DNA of 64,000 bases from Polaromonas sp. (GTDB lineage Bacteria; Pseudomonadota; Gammaproteobacteria; Burkholderiales; Burkholderiaceae_C). The stretch is from positions 22,477 through 86,476 of the forward strand of contig NZ_JAQSDA010000024.1 of NCBI RefSeq assembly GCF_029945685.1. The letters run 5' to 3'. Both the position numbers and the translations under genes were made by a program. This document shows positions 16,813 through 26,028 of this stretch, piece by piece; position 1 is the stretch's first letter, and every line of letters begins with the position of its first letter. Under the pieces are notes generated by a model, which saw only the letters and a program-made list of their open reading frames with translations, was not told the origin of the DNA and ran no database searches.

Positions 16813-17049
16813 AACACCGCCAGCACCCGCCACGACGATCAGCGCTTCTCCTCCGCCATGAACGAGCACTTCACACACGTGCAGAAGATCCACGTGGTGG
16901 AGGCCATGTGGCAGGTGGGGTATTCGGACGCCCACCTCAACGCCCACGAAAACCACCTGATCAGCAAGATTGCAGGCCTGCTGCCTGTCACGCATGGCGA
17001 GTACATGGGCGCCAAGATGCGCGCCAGGGAAGCCGCCGACCCGGCCTGA
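16813..17049 (+). pseudogene. Truncated duplicate of the TerB-like gene (3' half)
   Basis: From 16813 the frame reads NTASTRHDDQRFSSAMNEHF, parallel to DTARTSHDYHRFTSAMNEHF of the intact gene at 11925-12392, and continues to the same C-terminus. Over the last 63 residues 54 are identical. The 5' half is absent and replaced by the promoter side of the TetR operon. An ATG at 16858 could give a 63-residue peptide, but it lacks a ribosome site. The copy marks one end of the inserted or duplicated export cassette. Confidence 0.8.
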
Positions 17050-17079
17050 GCGGGAGTCCGGCGCCTGAAACTGCTCTGA

Positions 17080-17128
17080 TATTGATAGCTGCTTGCGCTC
17101 GAACCAAAAGGGCTGCGAGCGCTTTTTG
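17080..17128 (+). repeat. Dispersed intergenic repeat, copy C
   Basis: TATTGATAGCTGCTTGCGCT, then CAAAAGGGCTGCGAGCGC and a T-run. It follows the broken TerB copy exactly as copy B follows the intact one. Confidence 0.7.
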
Positions 17129-17224
17129 TTCTGAATTTCTCTGCCGGAAGCCGGAGGCTTCAAAAATGACCTGGCCGCGCGCCACTTGAAAGGGGCACAG
17201 GCCGGGACCCGGTACGTGCCCCGC

Positions 17225-19255
17225 TCAGTCCGCGACCAGGGTGTCGATGATCGCGAACATCTCCGCGGTCTTGATGGGTTTGGCCAGGTAGTCGTCCATG
17301 CCGGCCTCCAGGCAACGCTCGCGGTCGCCGCGCATGGCGTTGGCCGTCATGGCCACAATCGGCGTGCGCAGGCGCTCCTGTTTGCGTTCGAGCAGGCGAA
17401 TGGCCTTGGTCGCCTCAATGCCGTCCAGGTCGGGCATCTGGATATCCATCAGGATCACGCAAAAGCGGTGCATCAGGAACTTCTCCACGGCTTCCCGACC
17501 CGTGCCCGCCAGGGTCACGCGGTAACCGCCACGTTGCAGCAGCGTCATCACCAGCGTCTGGTTGATCAGGTTGTCCTCAACCACCAGCACCGGCAGTTCC
17601 TCTTTCGTCCCCGGCGGAAGGGTTGCCGAGAAAGGGGGCAAGGCGTCCGGTGTCTGCAAAGGCGTCACATCCTCGGTGAAAGCCATGGTGAAATGAAAAC
17701 TGCTGCCGGAACCGAGGTTGCTGTCCACCCACAACTCGCCCTGCATCAAGCCGACCAGACGGCGCGAAATCGTCAGCCCCAGACCCGAGCCGCCAAACCT
17801 GCGCGTGGTCGACGTGTCTTCCTGACTGAAGGCCTGGAAAATATGCTGCTGCTTTTCCCGCGAAATGCCGATGCCGGTGTCTGTCACGGTGAAGTGCAGC
17901 ATGGCGTCACCGGTTTCGCCCGGCTCCAGCGTGCAGTGAACGCTGACCTCGCCGCGGTCTGTGAATTTGACGGCATTGCCGAGCAGGTTCAGCAGAATCT
18001 GCCGCAGGCGCACCTGTTCGCCCACCATCCGCCGCGGCACCCCAGGGGCCATCGTGCTGCTCAGGCGCAGCCCCTTTTCCTGGGCCCGCAGGGACAGCGA
18101 CTGGACCGCTTCGTCCACCAGCTGGTGCAGATCGAACGGAATCAGCTCCATGGTGAGCATGCCGGCCTCGATTTTCGAGAGATCCAGAATGTCGTCAATG
18201 ATGGTCAGCAAGGCATCCGCCGACGTTTTCACAATGCCGAGAAACTGTCGCTGCTGCGTCGTCAGCTCGGTTTTGAGCACCAGACCTGTCATGCCCAGGA
18301 TGCCGTTCATGGGGGTACGGATCTCGTGGCTCATGTTGGCAAGAAACTCGCTTTTGGCCCGGTTGGCTGACTGGGCTGCGGCGACGGCTTGCTGCAGTTC
18401 GTCGCGCCTTGCGCCGCGTTCCTGCACCAGGTCGGCAATCGTGCGGGACAGCACCGCAATGTCGTCACTGCCCGCGAAACCGTCAGAAGCAACATGCGGC
18501 AGCAGTTCCGCCAGCGCGCTGCGCAGTGAGGCCAGGGCCTCCTCGCGGTTGTCCAGCTCGATTCTCAGCCGGTGGGCGGTCTGGTCGAGAATCTCGAACG
18601 TGGAACGAAATTCCAGGGGCAGGGTCTGCAACATCGACGCTCCCGCAGGATCGCCGTGGCGCGGGAATTTCGCCTTGAAGGTGTTCACGCGCTCCAGCGA
18701 ACCGAGCCAGTGGCGCAGTGGAAACCAGATCAGCAGCAAGCCGCCGGCAAGACCGGCCAGCGCCATCCCCAGGGCAGCGTGCATCAATTGCCACAAGCCT
18801 GCGGCCACCTGATCCACCGCAAAATTCAGTTGCAACACGCCATAGTCGCGCCCTCCCACTGAAATCTTCCGGCTGACGGGGCCCAGGTTCGCATCGACCG
18901 CGTCGCGCAGCCACCTGGGTGGACGCACCAGCGCGGGTTGGGCGTTGTCGCGCTCCAGGACACCGCCGGCGAGATCGATGAACGAGGCCGACGAAAACTG
19001 TGAGTTCCGGACAGCCTTTTCCAGAAGGCGCTCAATGGTGTCGTAGTCCCCGATCACCGCGCTGTCGGAAATGGTCTGCGTCGCCACTTCGACCAGCATG
19101 GTCGCCGAGTCCTGCGCGTTTTCGACGGCCTCGGAGAACTGGAAATGGTAAAACAACCACAAGCCGCTGCAGACAAACAGCAGCAGAGTCACCGTGTAGA
19201 GAAGATAGACCCGCGCAACCAGCGATTGCGGCAGGAGTCGGGCCAGATCGATCAT
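17225..19255 (-). CDS. Hybrid sensor histidine kinase with C-terminal receiver
   Basis: 676 residues from the ATG at 19255 (a TTG at 19312 is an alternative). TM1 16-40, a periplasmic domain of about 115 residues, TM2 158-180, a linker with coiled-coil character, HisKA with phospho-acceptor His310 in [16 protein letters not shown], HATPase_c with N, G1 and G2 boxes ([29 protein letters not shown]), then a receiver domain from about 555 with Asp604 in [11 protein letters not shown]. No response regulator or output gene is adjacent, so it is an orphan; partner and signal are unknown. Confidence 0.93.
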   Translation of the reverse strand: MIDLARLLPQSLVARVYLLYTVTLLLFVCSGLWLFYHFQFSEAVENAQDSATMLVEVATQTISDSAVIGDYDTIERLLEKAVRNSQFSSASFIDLAGGVLERDNAQPALVRPPRWLRDAVDANLGPVSRKISVGGRDYGVLQLNFAVDQVAAGLWQLMHAALGMALAGLAGGLLLIWFPLRHWLGSLERVNTFKAKFPRHGDPAGASMLQTLPLEFRSTFEILDQTAHRLRIELDNREEALASLRSALAELLPHVASDGFAGSDDIAVLSRTIADLVQERGARRDELQQAVAAAQSANRAKSEFLANMSHEIRTPMNGILGMTGLVLKTELTTQQRQFLGIVKTSADALLTIIDDILDLSKIEAGMLTMELIPFDLHQLVDEAVQSLSLRAQEKGLRLSSTMAPGVPRRMVGEQVRLRQILLNLLGNAVKFTDRGEVSVHCTLEPGETGDAMLHFTVTDTGIGISREKQQHIFQAFSQEDTSTTRRFGGSGLGLTISRRLVGLMQGELWVDSNLGSGSSFHFTMAFTEDVTPLQTPDALPPFSATLPPGTKEELPVLVVEDNLINQTLVMTLLQRGGYRVTLAGTGREAVEKFLMHRFCVILMDIQMPDLDGIEATKAIRLLERKQERLRTPIVAMTANAMRGDRERCLEAGMDDYLAKPIKTAEMFAIIDTLVAD

Positions 19256-19510
19256 CGGTAGCCGCTCAGCCCAAGCCGGTCCGGGCCGGCTGGTCCAGCT
19301 GCGGGCAGGCAAGGGTCAGACGGATGTGGTACTGATTGACCGAAAAGAAGGCAGAAACTGGTTTTTCGGCCTGCGCGAAGGCACAGCCTGACAGCATGGC
19401 CCTACAGCCTGCAAGGTGACGGAACAAGGATCGCCTTCAAAGTCAATGAAGGTAAAAAGTGTAGCTGCCGACGGGCCGCGCGGTTGGCCGATGTGCGGCC
19501 AGAACACCCT

Positions 19511-20026
19511 TTACTTTGACCGATCGGCGCTCAGGCTTTCACCCCCCCGGGGTGCATCAGCCGCCTGGGCCGCGCCGGCGAAATGGCGATCGGCCGCACC
19601 CTGGCCTGCGGGGTCCTGCTGCAACACCAGGTCGTGCAGGGAAACCGACGCCAGGAATTGCGCCATCTCGCGTTCAAGGTCGGCGCACCAGTCGCTGGCA
19701 ATCCGCTGACCCGCAGAAGGGTTGGCGCTGGACGGCTCCGGCGCGGCGCGGGCGCCCGGCGGCTTCGATTCGTCGACGGCGTAGACGATATCGGCCACAG
19801 TGATGTCAACAGCGCTGCACGCCAGGCCATAGCCGCCGCCGGGCCCGCGCGTGCTGCGCACCAAACCTCGCCGGCGCAGCCGTGCAAACAGCGACTCCAG
19901 ATACGTCAGGGAGATCTTCTGCCGTGCACCGATCGTTGCCAGCGCGATCGGCCCCTGCTCTGCGCGAAGGGCCAGATCAAGCATGGCGATCACGGCCACA
20001 CGACCTTGGGTAGCGATTTGCATCAT
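19511..20026 (-). CDS. Rrf2/IscR-like transcriptional regulator lacking the Fe-S cysteines
   Basis: 171 residues. The winged-helix N-terminus (MQIATQGRVAVIAMLDLAL, ISLTYLESLFARLRRRGLV, STRGPGGGYGLA) is clearly IscR/Rrf2-like and the end FLASVSLHDLV matches the IscR C-terminus. The region that should hold three cysteine ligands (after YAVDES) reads Pro/Ala/Ser-rich sequence; the only cysteine nearby is in SDWCADLE. It therefore cannot bind a cluster in the IscR way. No isc genes are near. The start could be either of two adjacent ATGs (20026 or 20023). Confidence 0.82.
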   Translation of the reverse strand: MMQIATQGRVAVIAMLDLALRAEQGPIALATIGARQKISLTYLESLFARLRRRGLVRSTRGPGGGYGLACSAVDITVADIVYAVDESKPPGARAAPEPSSANPSAGQRIASDWCADLEREMAQFLASVSLHDLVLQQDPAGQGAADRHFAGAAQAADAPRGGESLSADRSK

Positions 20027-20166
20027 GAACTTTCGATTGTTGTTTCCAGAATCAGAACTTCCCCGGACCACCGGCGACGGTCCCGCCACAGCACATCCCC
20101 ATCCGGCAGGCGGCATGGAGCGCGCGGTCGGCACTGCGGCAGCGTCATTCGGCATGGCCACAGGCG

Positions 20167-20682
20167 TCACCGCACGATCAGCACAGGCAGCCTGGCCAGG
20201 TGCACGATCCGGTAGGCCACCGATCCCAGCAAGAGGGATTCGGTAGCGGTCAACCCGCGTGAGCCGATGGCAATGCCGCGACTGCCCAGCGCATCGGCCA
20301 GGCTTGCGATCTCCGGCGCTCCCTCGCCCATGAGCACATGCAGGCGCCAGGGGACCGACGCTGCGTCGAGCAACTGGCGCGCCTGCACCGTGGCTTGCCA
20401 TCCGCGCCGCGGCAGTTCGGTCTCGGCGGCCTCCTTGTTCAGCCAGGGCTGGACATGCACCAGATCGACTCCGGCGCCCTGCTCCGGTGTGGCCAGTCCC
20501 GCGGCCATCGAGACGGCGCGCAAAGAGCCGGCCGAACCATCGACCGCCACCAGCCAGCGCGCAGGGCCGGACGCCTCGCCGCTCCCGTCGCCGTGCCAGG
20601 ACACGGCGACGAGCCGGCCCAGGTCATCGCGCCGCTCGTGGGCTGGCGCCGGCAGAACGCCCTGTGTTGCAGCATCGGTCAT
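20167..20682 (-). CDS. Universal stress protein (UspA family)
   Basis: 171 residues, one Usp domain. WLVAVDGSAGSLRAVSMAAGLA at the start of the fold and IAIGSRGLTATESLLLGSVAYRIVHLARLPVLIVR at the end, the latter containing the G-2x-G-9x-G-type ATP-binding loop in a modified form. It overlaps the stop of the TerC gene by ATGA and is the second gene of that operon. Usp proteins respond to starvation, stress or low oxygen; here the coupling to TerC suggests a role in membrane or ion stress. Confidence 0.88.
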   Translation of the reverse strand: MTDAATQGVLPAPAHERRDDLGRLVAVSWHGDGSGEASGPARWLVAVDGSAGSLRAVSMAAGLATPEQGAGVDLVHVQPWLNKEAAETELPRRGWQATVQARQLLDAASVPWRLHVLMGEGAPEIASLADALGSRGIAIGSRGLTATESLLLGSVAYRIVHLARLPVLIVR

Positions 20683-21653
20683 GCGTCACTCCTGGAAGGT
20701 TGGCGGGCCGTCATCTTCAGGCTGAGGACAATGGAAATGAGAATGATGGAGCCCACGATCAACAGCGACCACTGCACCGGCATGTGAAACCAGGGCATCG
20801 CCAGCATCTTGCCTCCGATAAAGACCAGCACCAGCGCCAGGCCGTACTTGAGCAGGTGAAAGCGTTCAGCCATGTCAGCCAGCAGAAAGTACAGCGCCCT
20901 CAGGCCCATGATGGCGAAGATGTTGGAAGTGAACACGATGAACGGATCGGTGGTCACCGCGAAAATGGCCGGGATGCTGTCCACCGCGAACACCAGGTCG
21001 CTGGCTTCGATCATCATCAGCACCAGGAACATGGGCGTCGCATAACGCAGGCCGTTGATGCGCACGAAAAACTTCTCGCCATGAAAACCCGGCGTGATCC
21101 GCATGTGGCCGCGCAGCCAGCGCAACAACGGATTTTTCTCAAGGTCGGGCTTTGCGTCGGCCATGACAAGCATCTTGATCCCGGTCACCACCAGGAACGC
21201 GCCGAACACGTAGAGCACCCATGCAAACTCCGACACCAGCCAGACGCCCGCCATGATCATGCCGGCGCGCATGACAATCGCACCAATCACGCCGTACAAC
21301 AGCACGCGGCGCTGCAACTCCGGCGGAACCGCGAAGTAGGTAAAGATCATCACGAACACAAACATGTTGTCCACCGCCAAGGTCTGCTCGATCAGGTAGC
21401 CGGTGAAGAACTCCAGGGCCTTGCGGTTGGCGATTTCTCGGCCGGCCGTGCCGTCCAGATACCACCACAACAGGGCGCCGAAAGTTGTGGCCAGGAGCAT
21501 CCAGGCCACGACCCAGCTCCCGGCCTCCCTGACCGACACACGATGGGCCTTGTTGCCGCCCAGGACGAACAGGTCCAGGGCAAGCATGGCAATGACGAAG
21601 GCGATGAAGCCGGCCCACATCGGGCCCGTGGCGAAAGACTCAATATTGCTCAT
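20679..21653 (-). CDS. TerC family integral membrane protein (Alx-like)
   Basis: 324 residues with about nine membrane helices. TLAVDNMFVFVMIFTYF and IEASDLVFAVDSIPAIFAVTTDPFIVFTSNIFAIMGLRALYF are the conserved TerC signatures with in-membrane acidic residues that are implicated in manganese or other metal movement in Alx/MeeF proteins. First gene of a two-gene operon with a Usp. I looked for a yybP-ykoY manganese riboswitch in the roughly 100-base leader and did not see one. Confidence 0.9.
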   Translation of the reverse strand: MSNIESFATGPMWAGFIAFVIAMLALDLFVLGGNKAHRVSVREAGSWVVAWMLLATTFGALLWWYLDGTAGREIANRKALEFFTGYLIEQTLAVDNMFVFVMIFTYFAVPPELQRRVLLYGVIGAIVMRAGMIMAGVWLVSEFAWVLYVFGAFLVVTGIKMLVMADAKPDLEKNPLLRWLRGHMRITPGFHGEKFFVRINGLRYATPMFLVLMMIEASDLVFAVDSIPAIFAVTTDPFIVFTSNIFAIMGLRALYFLLADMAERFHLLKYGLALVLVFIGGKMLAMPWFHMPVQWSLLIVGSIILISIVLSLKMTARQPSRSDA

Positions 21654-21770
21654 GGGAGCATCCTGGGCCTGAGCTGCTGGTGGGCGTTTTCTGTAAAGGC
21701 ATGATCGAAGCGCTTGTTTTTTTCATGGGTTGCAAGGTGGTCTGAGAGAGGCCATTTGAGTAGGCGACGC

Positions 21771-22046
21771 TCAGTCGAAAATCTCACTGAGCCACGACTT
21801 CTGCTTGCGCGGATAACCGCGCTGGCGATGCCGGTAGTCGGAATCGACGAAGTCGGGAGGGCTCTGCCGGGGCGCCTGCCTTGCCTGAACCGGCATGGGC
21901 TCTGGGGGCGCTGCGGACAGGGCGATCAGCTTGTCGAGTTCGCCGCGGTCCAGCCAGACGCCGCGACACTGGGGGCAGTAGTCAATCTCGACACCCTGGC
22001 GTTCGGACATCAGCAGGGTGGCCTCGGGGCAATGGGGGCATTTCAT
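21771..22046 (-). CDS. Zinc-ribbon (TFIIB-type) protein
   Basis: 91 residues. The N-terminus MKCPHCPEATLLMSERQ, then DYCPQCRGVWLDRGELDKL holds CPxC and CPxC pairs (Cys3, Cys6, Cys24, Cys27) of the zf-TFIIB family. The C-terminal tail is basic and probably disordered. Start at ATG 22046 removes a non-family extension. The gene lies 38 bp downstream of the HPF-like gene on the same strand. Function unknown; likely nucleic-acid or protein binding. Confidence 0.8.
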   Translation of the reverse strand: MKCPHCPEATLLMSERQGVEIDYCPQCRGVWLDRGELDKLIALSAAPPEPMPVQARQAPRQSPPDFVDSDYRHRQRGYPRKQKSWLSEIFD

Positions 22047-22084
22047 CAAGGGTTCTCCATCAACGTTGGAATATCTACGCAGCC

Positions 22085-22414
22085 TCAGCGCTGGCAAGCG
22101 ATGGTTCGCCGGGGCGGGTGCGGCGGCTGCAGTTTGAGCAGCAGGGCCCGCACGGCGCGGGCCAGCGCACTTTGCAGTGCCGAGCCCCAGTCACGGGCGA
22201 TCGAGGTGATGACCACGGTTCCGGCGCCCTCGGCAGTGAGTTCGACCTCGCAACGCTTGTCGATACCGTTGTGTGCGCCTTGCACATGCGAGAGCCTGAC
22301 CCGGGCGCGCGGGGCCAGCCAGCCGAGCGGGCGCGTGGTCTGCCGTACCCGGCGCAATGCAAACTCACGAAGCTCCTCCAGCCAGGGCTGACGGGATTCG
22401 AAAATAACCTGCAT
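22085..22414 (-). CDS. Short HPF/RaiA-type ribosome hibernation factor
   Basis: 109 residues, starting at ATG 22414 with AAGGAG. MQVIFESRQPWLEELREFA, RVRLSHVQGAHNGIDKRCEVEL and ARDWGSALQSALARAVRALL follow the beta-alpha-beta pattern of sigma-54 modulation/HPF proteins. It has only the N-terminal domain and lacks the dimerising C-terminal domain of long HPF. Such factors bind the 30S subunit and silence ribosomes in stationary phase or stress. It is divergent from nhaR (start 22511). Confidence 0.75.
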   Translation of the reverse strand: MQVIFESRQPWLEELREFALRRVRQTTRPLGWLAPRARVRLSHVQGAHNGIDKRCEVELTAEGAGTVVITSIARDWGSALQSALARAVRALLLKLQPPHPPRRTIACQR

Positions 22415-22510
22415 GTCGATCTCCTTTGCTTTGGAAGCTTCGACCATACCGTTGGTAGAATTTCTTTAAAAGCAGATAATCATTGAAATAAATTTCTGAA
22501 TAACCGAACA

Positions 22511-23395
22511 ATGAGCAAGGACTTCAGCTACCGGCACCTGTACTATTTCTGGGTTGTCGCCAAGGAAGGCGGCATGGCCCGCGCGGCCGACCGGCTGGGC
22601 ATGGCCGTGCAGACCGTGAGCACCCAGGTTCGTGAGCTGGAGCGCTCGCTGGGCTACGTCCTGCTCAAGCCGGCCGGGCGCGGCGTTGCGTTGACGGAAG
22701 CGGGTATTGCGGCCATGCGGCAGGCCGAACAGATCTTCCAGCTCGGTGAACAACTGCCGGCGGCGCTGCGTGACGCGGTCGGCTCACCCGCCGTGCGGCT
22801 GGTCGTCGGCATTTCCGATGGACTGCCGAAGCTGGCGGTTCGTCACCTGATGCAGCCGGTGATGCAGGCGCCGAACCTGCGGCTGCTGTGCCACGTGGAT
22901 GAGTTCCCGGATCTGCTGGGCGATCTGGCCCTGCACCGACTTGATGTGGTTCTGGCCGATCGGGCCGCGCCGCCCAACCCCAACCTCAAGGTCTACAGCC
23001 ACCCGCTGGGATCATCGACACTGGCCTGGTTTGCGTCAGCCTCGCTGTCTGCGGCAGCCCGGCGCGGCTTTCCGCAATCACTGGCGAAGGTTCCCGTGCT
23101 GCTGCCCACCAACCATGCCGCGGTACGGCCGCGGATCGACCAATGGTTTGAGCGCATGGGCATCAAACCCCACGTGGTGGGGGAATTCGAGGACAGTGCC
23201 CTGCTCAAGACCTTCGGCGCGGCGGGCATGGGCGTCTTTCCGATGGCCGAACTGGTCCACGACGAGCTCACAGCCCAATACGGCGTCAAGCAGGTGGGCC
23301 GCAGCGAGTCTGTCGAGGAACACTTCTTTGCGATCGGAGCGCACAAGAAGGTGCTGCATCCCCTGGTGCAGAAACTGCTGCCGCCTCAGCGGTAA
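22511..23395 (+). CDS. nhaR: NhaR-type LysR family transcriptional activator
   Basis: 294 residues. N-terminal winged helix with FSYRHLYYFWVVAKEGGMARAA and LGMAVQTVSTQVRELERSLGY, the diagnostic NhaR sequence rather than a generic LysR. The C-terminal half is the ligand-binding domain. In E. coli NhaR activates nhaA in response to Na+ and also acts on osmotic genes. No nhaA lies in the window; the divergent HPF-like and TerC/Usp genes are plausible targets. The 97-bp intergenic gap is AT-rich. Confidence 0.87.
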   Translation: MSKDFSYRHLYYFWVVAKEGGMARAADRLGMAVQTVSTQVRELERSLGYVLLKPAGRGVALTEAGIAAMRQAEQIFQLGEQLPAALRDAVGSPAVRLVVGISDGLPKLAVRHLMQPVMQAPNLRLLCHVDEFPDLLGDLALHRLDVVLADRAAPPNPNLKVYSHPLGSSTLAWFASASLSAAARRGFPQSLAKVPVLLPTNHAAVRPRIDQWFERMGIKPHVVGEFEDSALLKTFGAAGMGVFPMAELVHDELTAQYGVKQVGRSESVEEHFFAIGAHKKVLHPLVQKLLPPQR

Positions 23396-23442
23396 CCCGC
23401 TACGCGGCAGCAAGCCAGGAACAGCCTGGCTCTCCGCGGGCC

Positions 23443-25860
23443 TCAGCCCTGCATCGAGCTCCAGAGCCGCGCCGGAGAGATCGGCATCTGCAGCGTCCTG
23501 GCCTGGACGGCCAGGCCGCGGCGGCCCAGCGCATCGGCCACGGCATTGACCACCGTGGGGCCGGCCCCAATGGTGCCGAGCTCCCCCACACCCTTGACAC
23601 CCAGCGGGTTGTTCAGGCAAGGCGTGGACTCGTCCATCTCGGTCCTGAAATCAGGCGCGGTGTCGGCACGCGGCGCGGCGTAATCCATCAGGCTGCCGGT
23701 CACGGGCTGGCCGGTCTCGCGGTCGTAGACCATGCGCTCGCACAGCGCCTGGCCGATGCCCTGTACGGCGCCGCCGTCGAGCTGGCCGCGCACGATCAGG
23801 GGGTTGACAACGCGTCCGACGTCATTGACCGAGGCATAGGCCACCACCGCCACCTGGCCGGTCTGCGGGTCGATCTCGACCTCGCTGATATGGCATCCGT
23901 TGGGCCAGGTCGGCCCGGCCACCTTGGTGGTGGAGTCCACAAAAATCTGCCGGTCGCCCTGGCGCGCGGCCAGATCGAACAGGCCGATGCGGAGGTCGGT
24001 GCCGGCCACGGTGAAGTCGCCGCCGGCATAGACCACGTCCTCCGCGCCGGCCTCAAACTCCCTGGCTGCCAGCTGTTTGGCCAGTGCAATGGCCTTGTCG
24101 GCACCCGCCCGCACCGCCGAGCCGCCGGTGAACAGCGAACGTGAACCGGCGCTGCCAAAACCGTTGCCGCGGTCGGTGTCGCCCATCACCACGCGCACCT
24201 GCTCAGCAGGCACGCCAAAGGCATCCACCACCAGCTGGGTCAGCGTGGTGGCAATGCCCTGCCCCATGGCGTTGACGGCGGTGAAGACTTCGATGATGCC
24301 GTCGGACTGCGAACCCGGGGAAGGGCCGCCCCGATCCCGTTCAACCCCCTCGGGGGGCAGCGAGGACACGCCAGTGCCGAGCGTGGGGGCCTTGATCTGC
24401 ACGGTGACGGTTTCTTCCAGCGCGTTGCCGCCCGTCCATTCGAGAAAGGTGGCAATGCCGAGACCGCGCAGCAGGCCGCGCGAGGCCGATCCGGCCGCCC
24501 GCGCGTCAAAGCCTTTCCAGTCGGCGAGCACCAGCGCCTGGTCCATCACCGACTCAAAGTTGCCGGTGTCATAGACCTGGCCCATGGGGTTCTTGTAGGG
24601 CATCTGCGCGGGCTGGATGAAGTTGCGCCGGCGCAGTTCAACGCGGTCGATGCCGGTCTGTCGCGCGGCCTCGTCCATCAGCCGCTCCATCGTGAAAATG
24701 GCCTCCGGCCGGCCCGCGCCGCGGTAGGCGCTGGTGGGTGCGGTGTTGGTCAACACGGCGCTGAAATGAAAGTCGATGGTCTGGATGTCGTAGACGCTGG
24801 TCTGCACCCAGGGGCCGATGAGCAGCTGGATGGCCACGCCCGCGCCGGTGGCGTAGGCCCCCACATTGGCCAGCGAGGCCAGGCGCAGGGCGAGTATTTT
24901 TCCGTTCTCGTCAAGCGCGAGTTCGGCATGGCTCTGCACGTCGCGACCATGGTAGGCCGAGATGAATTCCTCGCTGCGCTCGGCCACCCATTTGACCGGG
25001 CGCTGCAAGGCCCGTGCGCAATACGCGGCAGCAATGTCTTCGGGGTAAACGCCGGTCTTCATGCCGAAGCCGCCACCCACATCGCCGACCACGACACGCA
25101 CCTGGTCCTGCGCCATGCCCAGCGCGTCACACACCGAGTTGCGCACACCGGTGGGCATCTGCGTGCTCATGCGTATCGTCAGGCGCTGCGAGGTTTTGTC
25201 GAACGCGGCCAGCACCGAACGCGGCTCCAGGCTCAGCGCGTGCAGGCGCTGGTTGACGATGTCCAGCGCCACCACGTGGCGGGCCCCGGCAAAAGCCGCG
25301 GCGGTGGCTTCCACGCTGCCGTAACGCGTTTCGCAGGCAATGTTGTCGGGGGCTTCGGGCGCGAGCGCCGGGGCGCCCGGCGCAGTGGCGTCGTTCATGT
25401 CCACCACCATCGGCAGCTCGTCGTAGTCCACCATCACGGCTTCAGCCGCGTCGCGCGCCTGCTGCAGGGTCAGCGCGACCACGGCGGCGACCGCCTCGCC
25501 GACAAAACGCACCCGTTCATGGGCCAGCACGCGACGCACGGGCGACACCCCGGGCGAGCCATCGGCCCTTGGAAAGCCGCTGGAGCCGGGAATCGGCTTG
25601 ATCCCGTCGGCCACCAGGTCGGCGCCAGTCACGATCTTCAACACGCCCGGCATGGCCAGCGCAGCGGCGCTGTCCACCGCCACGAGGCGCGCATGCGGGT
25701 ACGGTGAACGCACAAAGAACAGGGCCACCTGCTCCGGCTGGGTCACGTCGTCGGTGAACTGGCCGGCGCCGGCCAGCAGGGCGTCGTCTTCGAGGCGGCG
25801 CACGGCCTGTCCGCTGCCAAAACGGGTCGGTTGAAGGTCGGCTGCGGGAGTGATGGACAC
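23443..25860 (-). CDS. Molybdopterin-binding large subunit, xanthine dehydrogenase/CO dehydrogenase family
   Basis: 805 residues from a GTG at 25860 with AGGAG seven bases upstream. Motifs: GVYPEDIAAAYCARAL, VGDVGGGFGMK, TSAYRGAGRPEAIF (the molybdenum-hydroxylase AYRGAGR signature, not the CoxL AYxCSFR) and GVKGVGELG with the catalytic Glu near the C-terminus. The FAD and 2Fe-2S subunit genes that normally accompany it are absent on both sides, so it is an orphan. An in-frame stretch encoded by 24306-24392 is foreign to the family (see the separate entry); without it the length would be normal. Substrate unknown, possibly an aromatic or heterocyclic aldehyde or purine. Confidence 0.88.
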   Translation of the reverse strand: MSITPAADLQPTRFGSGQAVRRLEDDALLAGAGQFTDDVTQPEQVALFFVRSPYPHARLVAVDSAAALAMPGVLKIVTGADLVADGIKPIPGSSGFPRADGSPGVSPVRRVLAHERVRFVGEAVAAVVALTLQQARDAAEAVMVDYDELPMVVDMNDATAPGAPALAPEAPDNIACETRYGSVEATAAAFAGARHVVALDIVNQRLHALSLEPRSVLAAFDKTSQRLTIRMSTQMPTGVRNSVCDALGMAQDQVRVVVGDVGGGFGMKTGVYPEDIAAAYCARALQRPVKWVAERSEEFISAYHGRDVQSHAELALDENGKILALRLASLANVGAYATGAGVAIQLLIGPWVQTSVYDIQTIDFHFSAVLTNTAPTSAYRGAGRPEAIFTMERLMDEAARQTGIDRVELRRRNFIQPAQMPYKNPMGQVYDTGNFESVMDQALVLADWKGFDARAAGSASRGLLRGLGIATFLEWTGGNALEETVTVQIKAPTLGTGVSSLPPEGVERDRGGPSPGSQSDGIIEVFTAVNAMGQGIATTLTQLVVDAFGVPAEQVRVVMGDTDRGNGFGSAGSRSLFTGGSAVRAGADKAIALAKQLAAREFEAGAEDVVYAGGDFTVAGTDLRIGLFDLAARQGDRQIFVDSTTKVAGPTWPNGCHISEVEIDPQTGQVAVVAYASVNDVGRVVNPLIVRGQLDGGAVQGIGQALCERMVYDRETGQPVTGSLMDYAAPRADTAPDFRTEMDESTPCLNNPLGVKGVGELGTIGAGPTVVNAVADALGRRGLAVQARTLQMPISPARLWSSMQG
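24306..24392 (-). repeat. Comamonadaceae-type GC repeat inserted in frame in the molybdoenzyme gene
   Basis: Within the large-subunit gene, about 87 bases encode LGTGVSSLPPEGVERDRGGP and flanking residues between QIK and DGIIEVFTA, where relatives have a short beta-strand turn. The DNA contains the palindromic CCCCCTCGGGGGG core seen in intergenic elements of related genomes (the family recognition is from memory). Length is a multiple of three, so the frame stays open. Exact borders are estimated from where family similarity stops. Confidence 0.55.
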
Positions 25861-26028
25861 AAAAGGCTCCTGGGAATGGGGAAGATGGCCCGCGCGCATG
25901 CTGGAGCGTGGGCAGGGCAATGGCGATGGCAAGCAGCCACTATAAATCCATTGGTGCGATCCGTCCGGCGGCATGCCGGCAAGCCCCTGAGCGCACCCTG
26001 CCCTGCGCATTTGCCCGACAATCAGGCC

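Noticed and set aside
21654..21770. Manganese (yybP-ykoY) riboswitch in front of terC
   Set aside because: The short leader lacks the conserved two-loop motif; only a ribosome site is seen.
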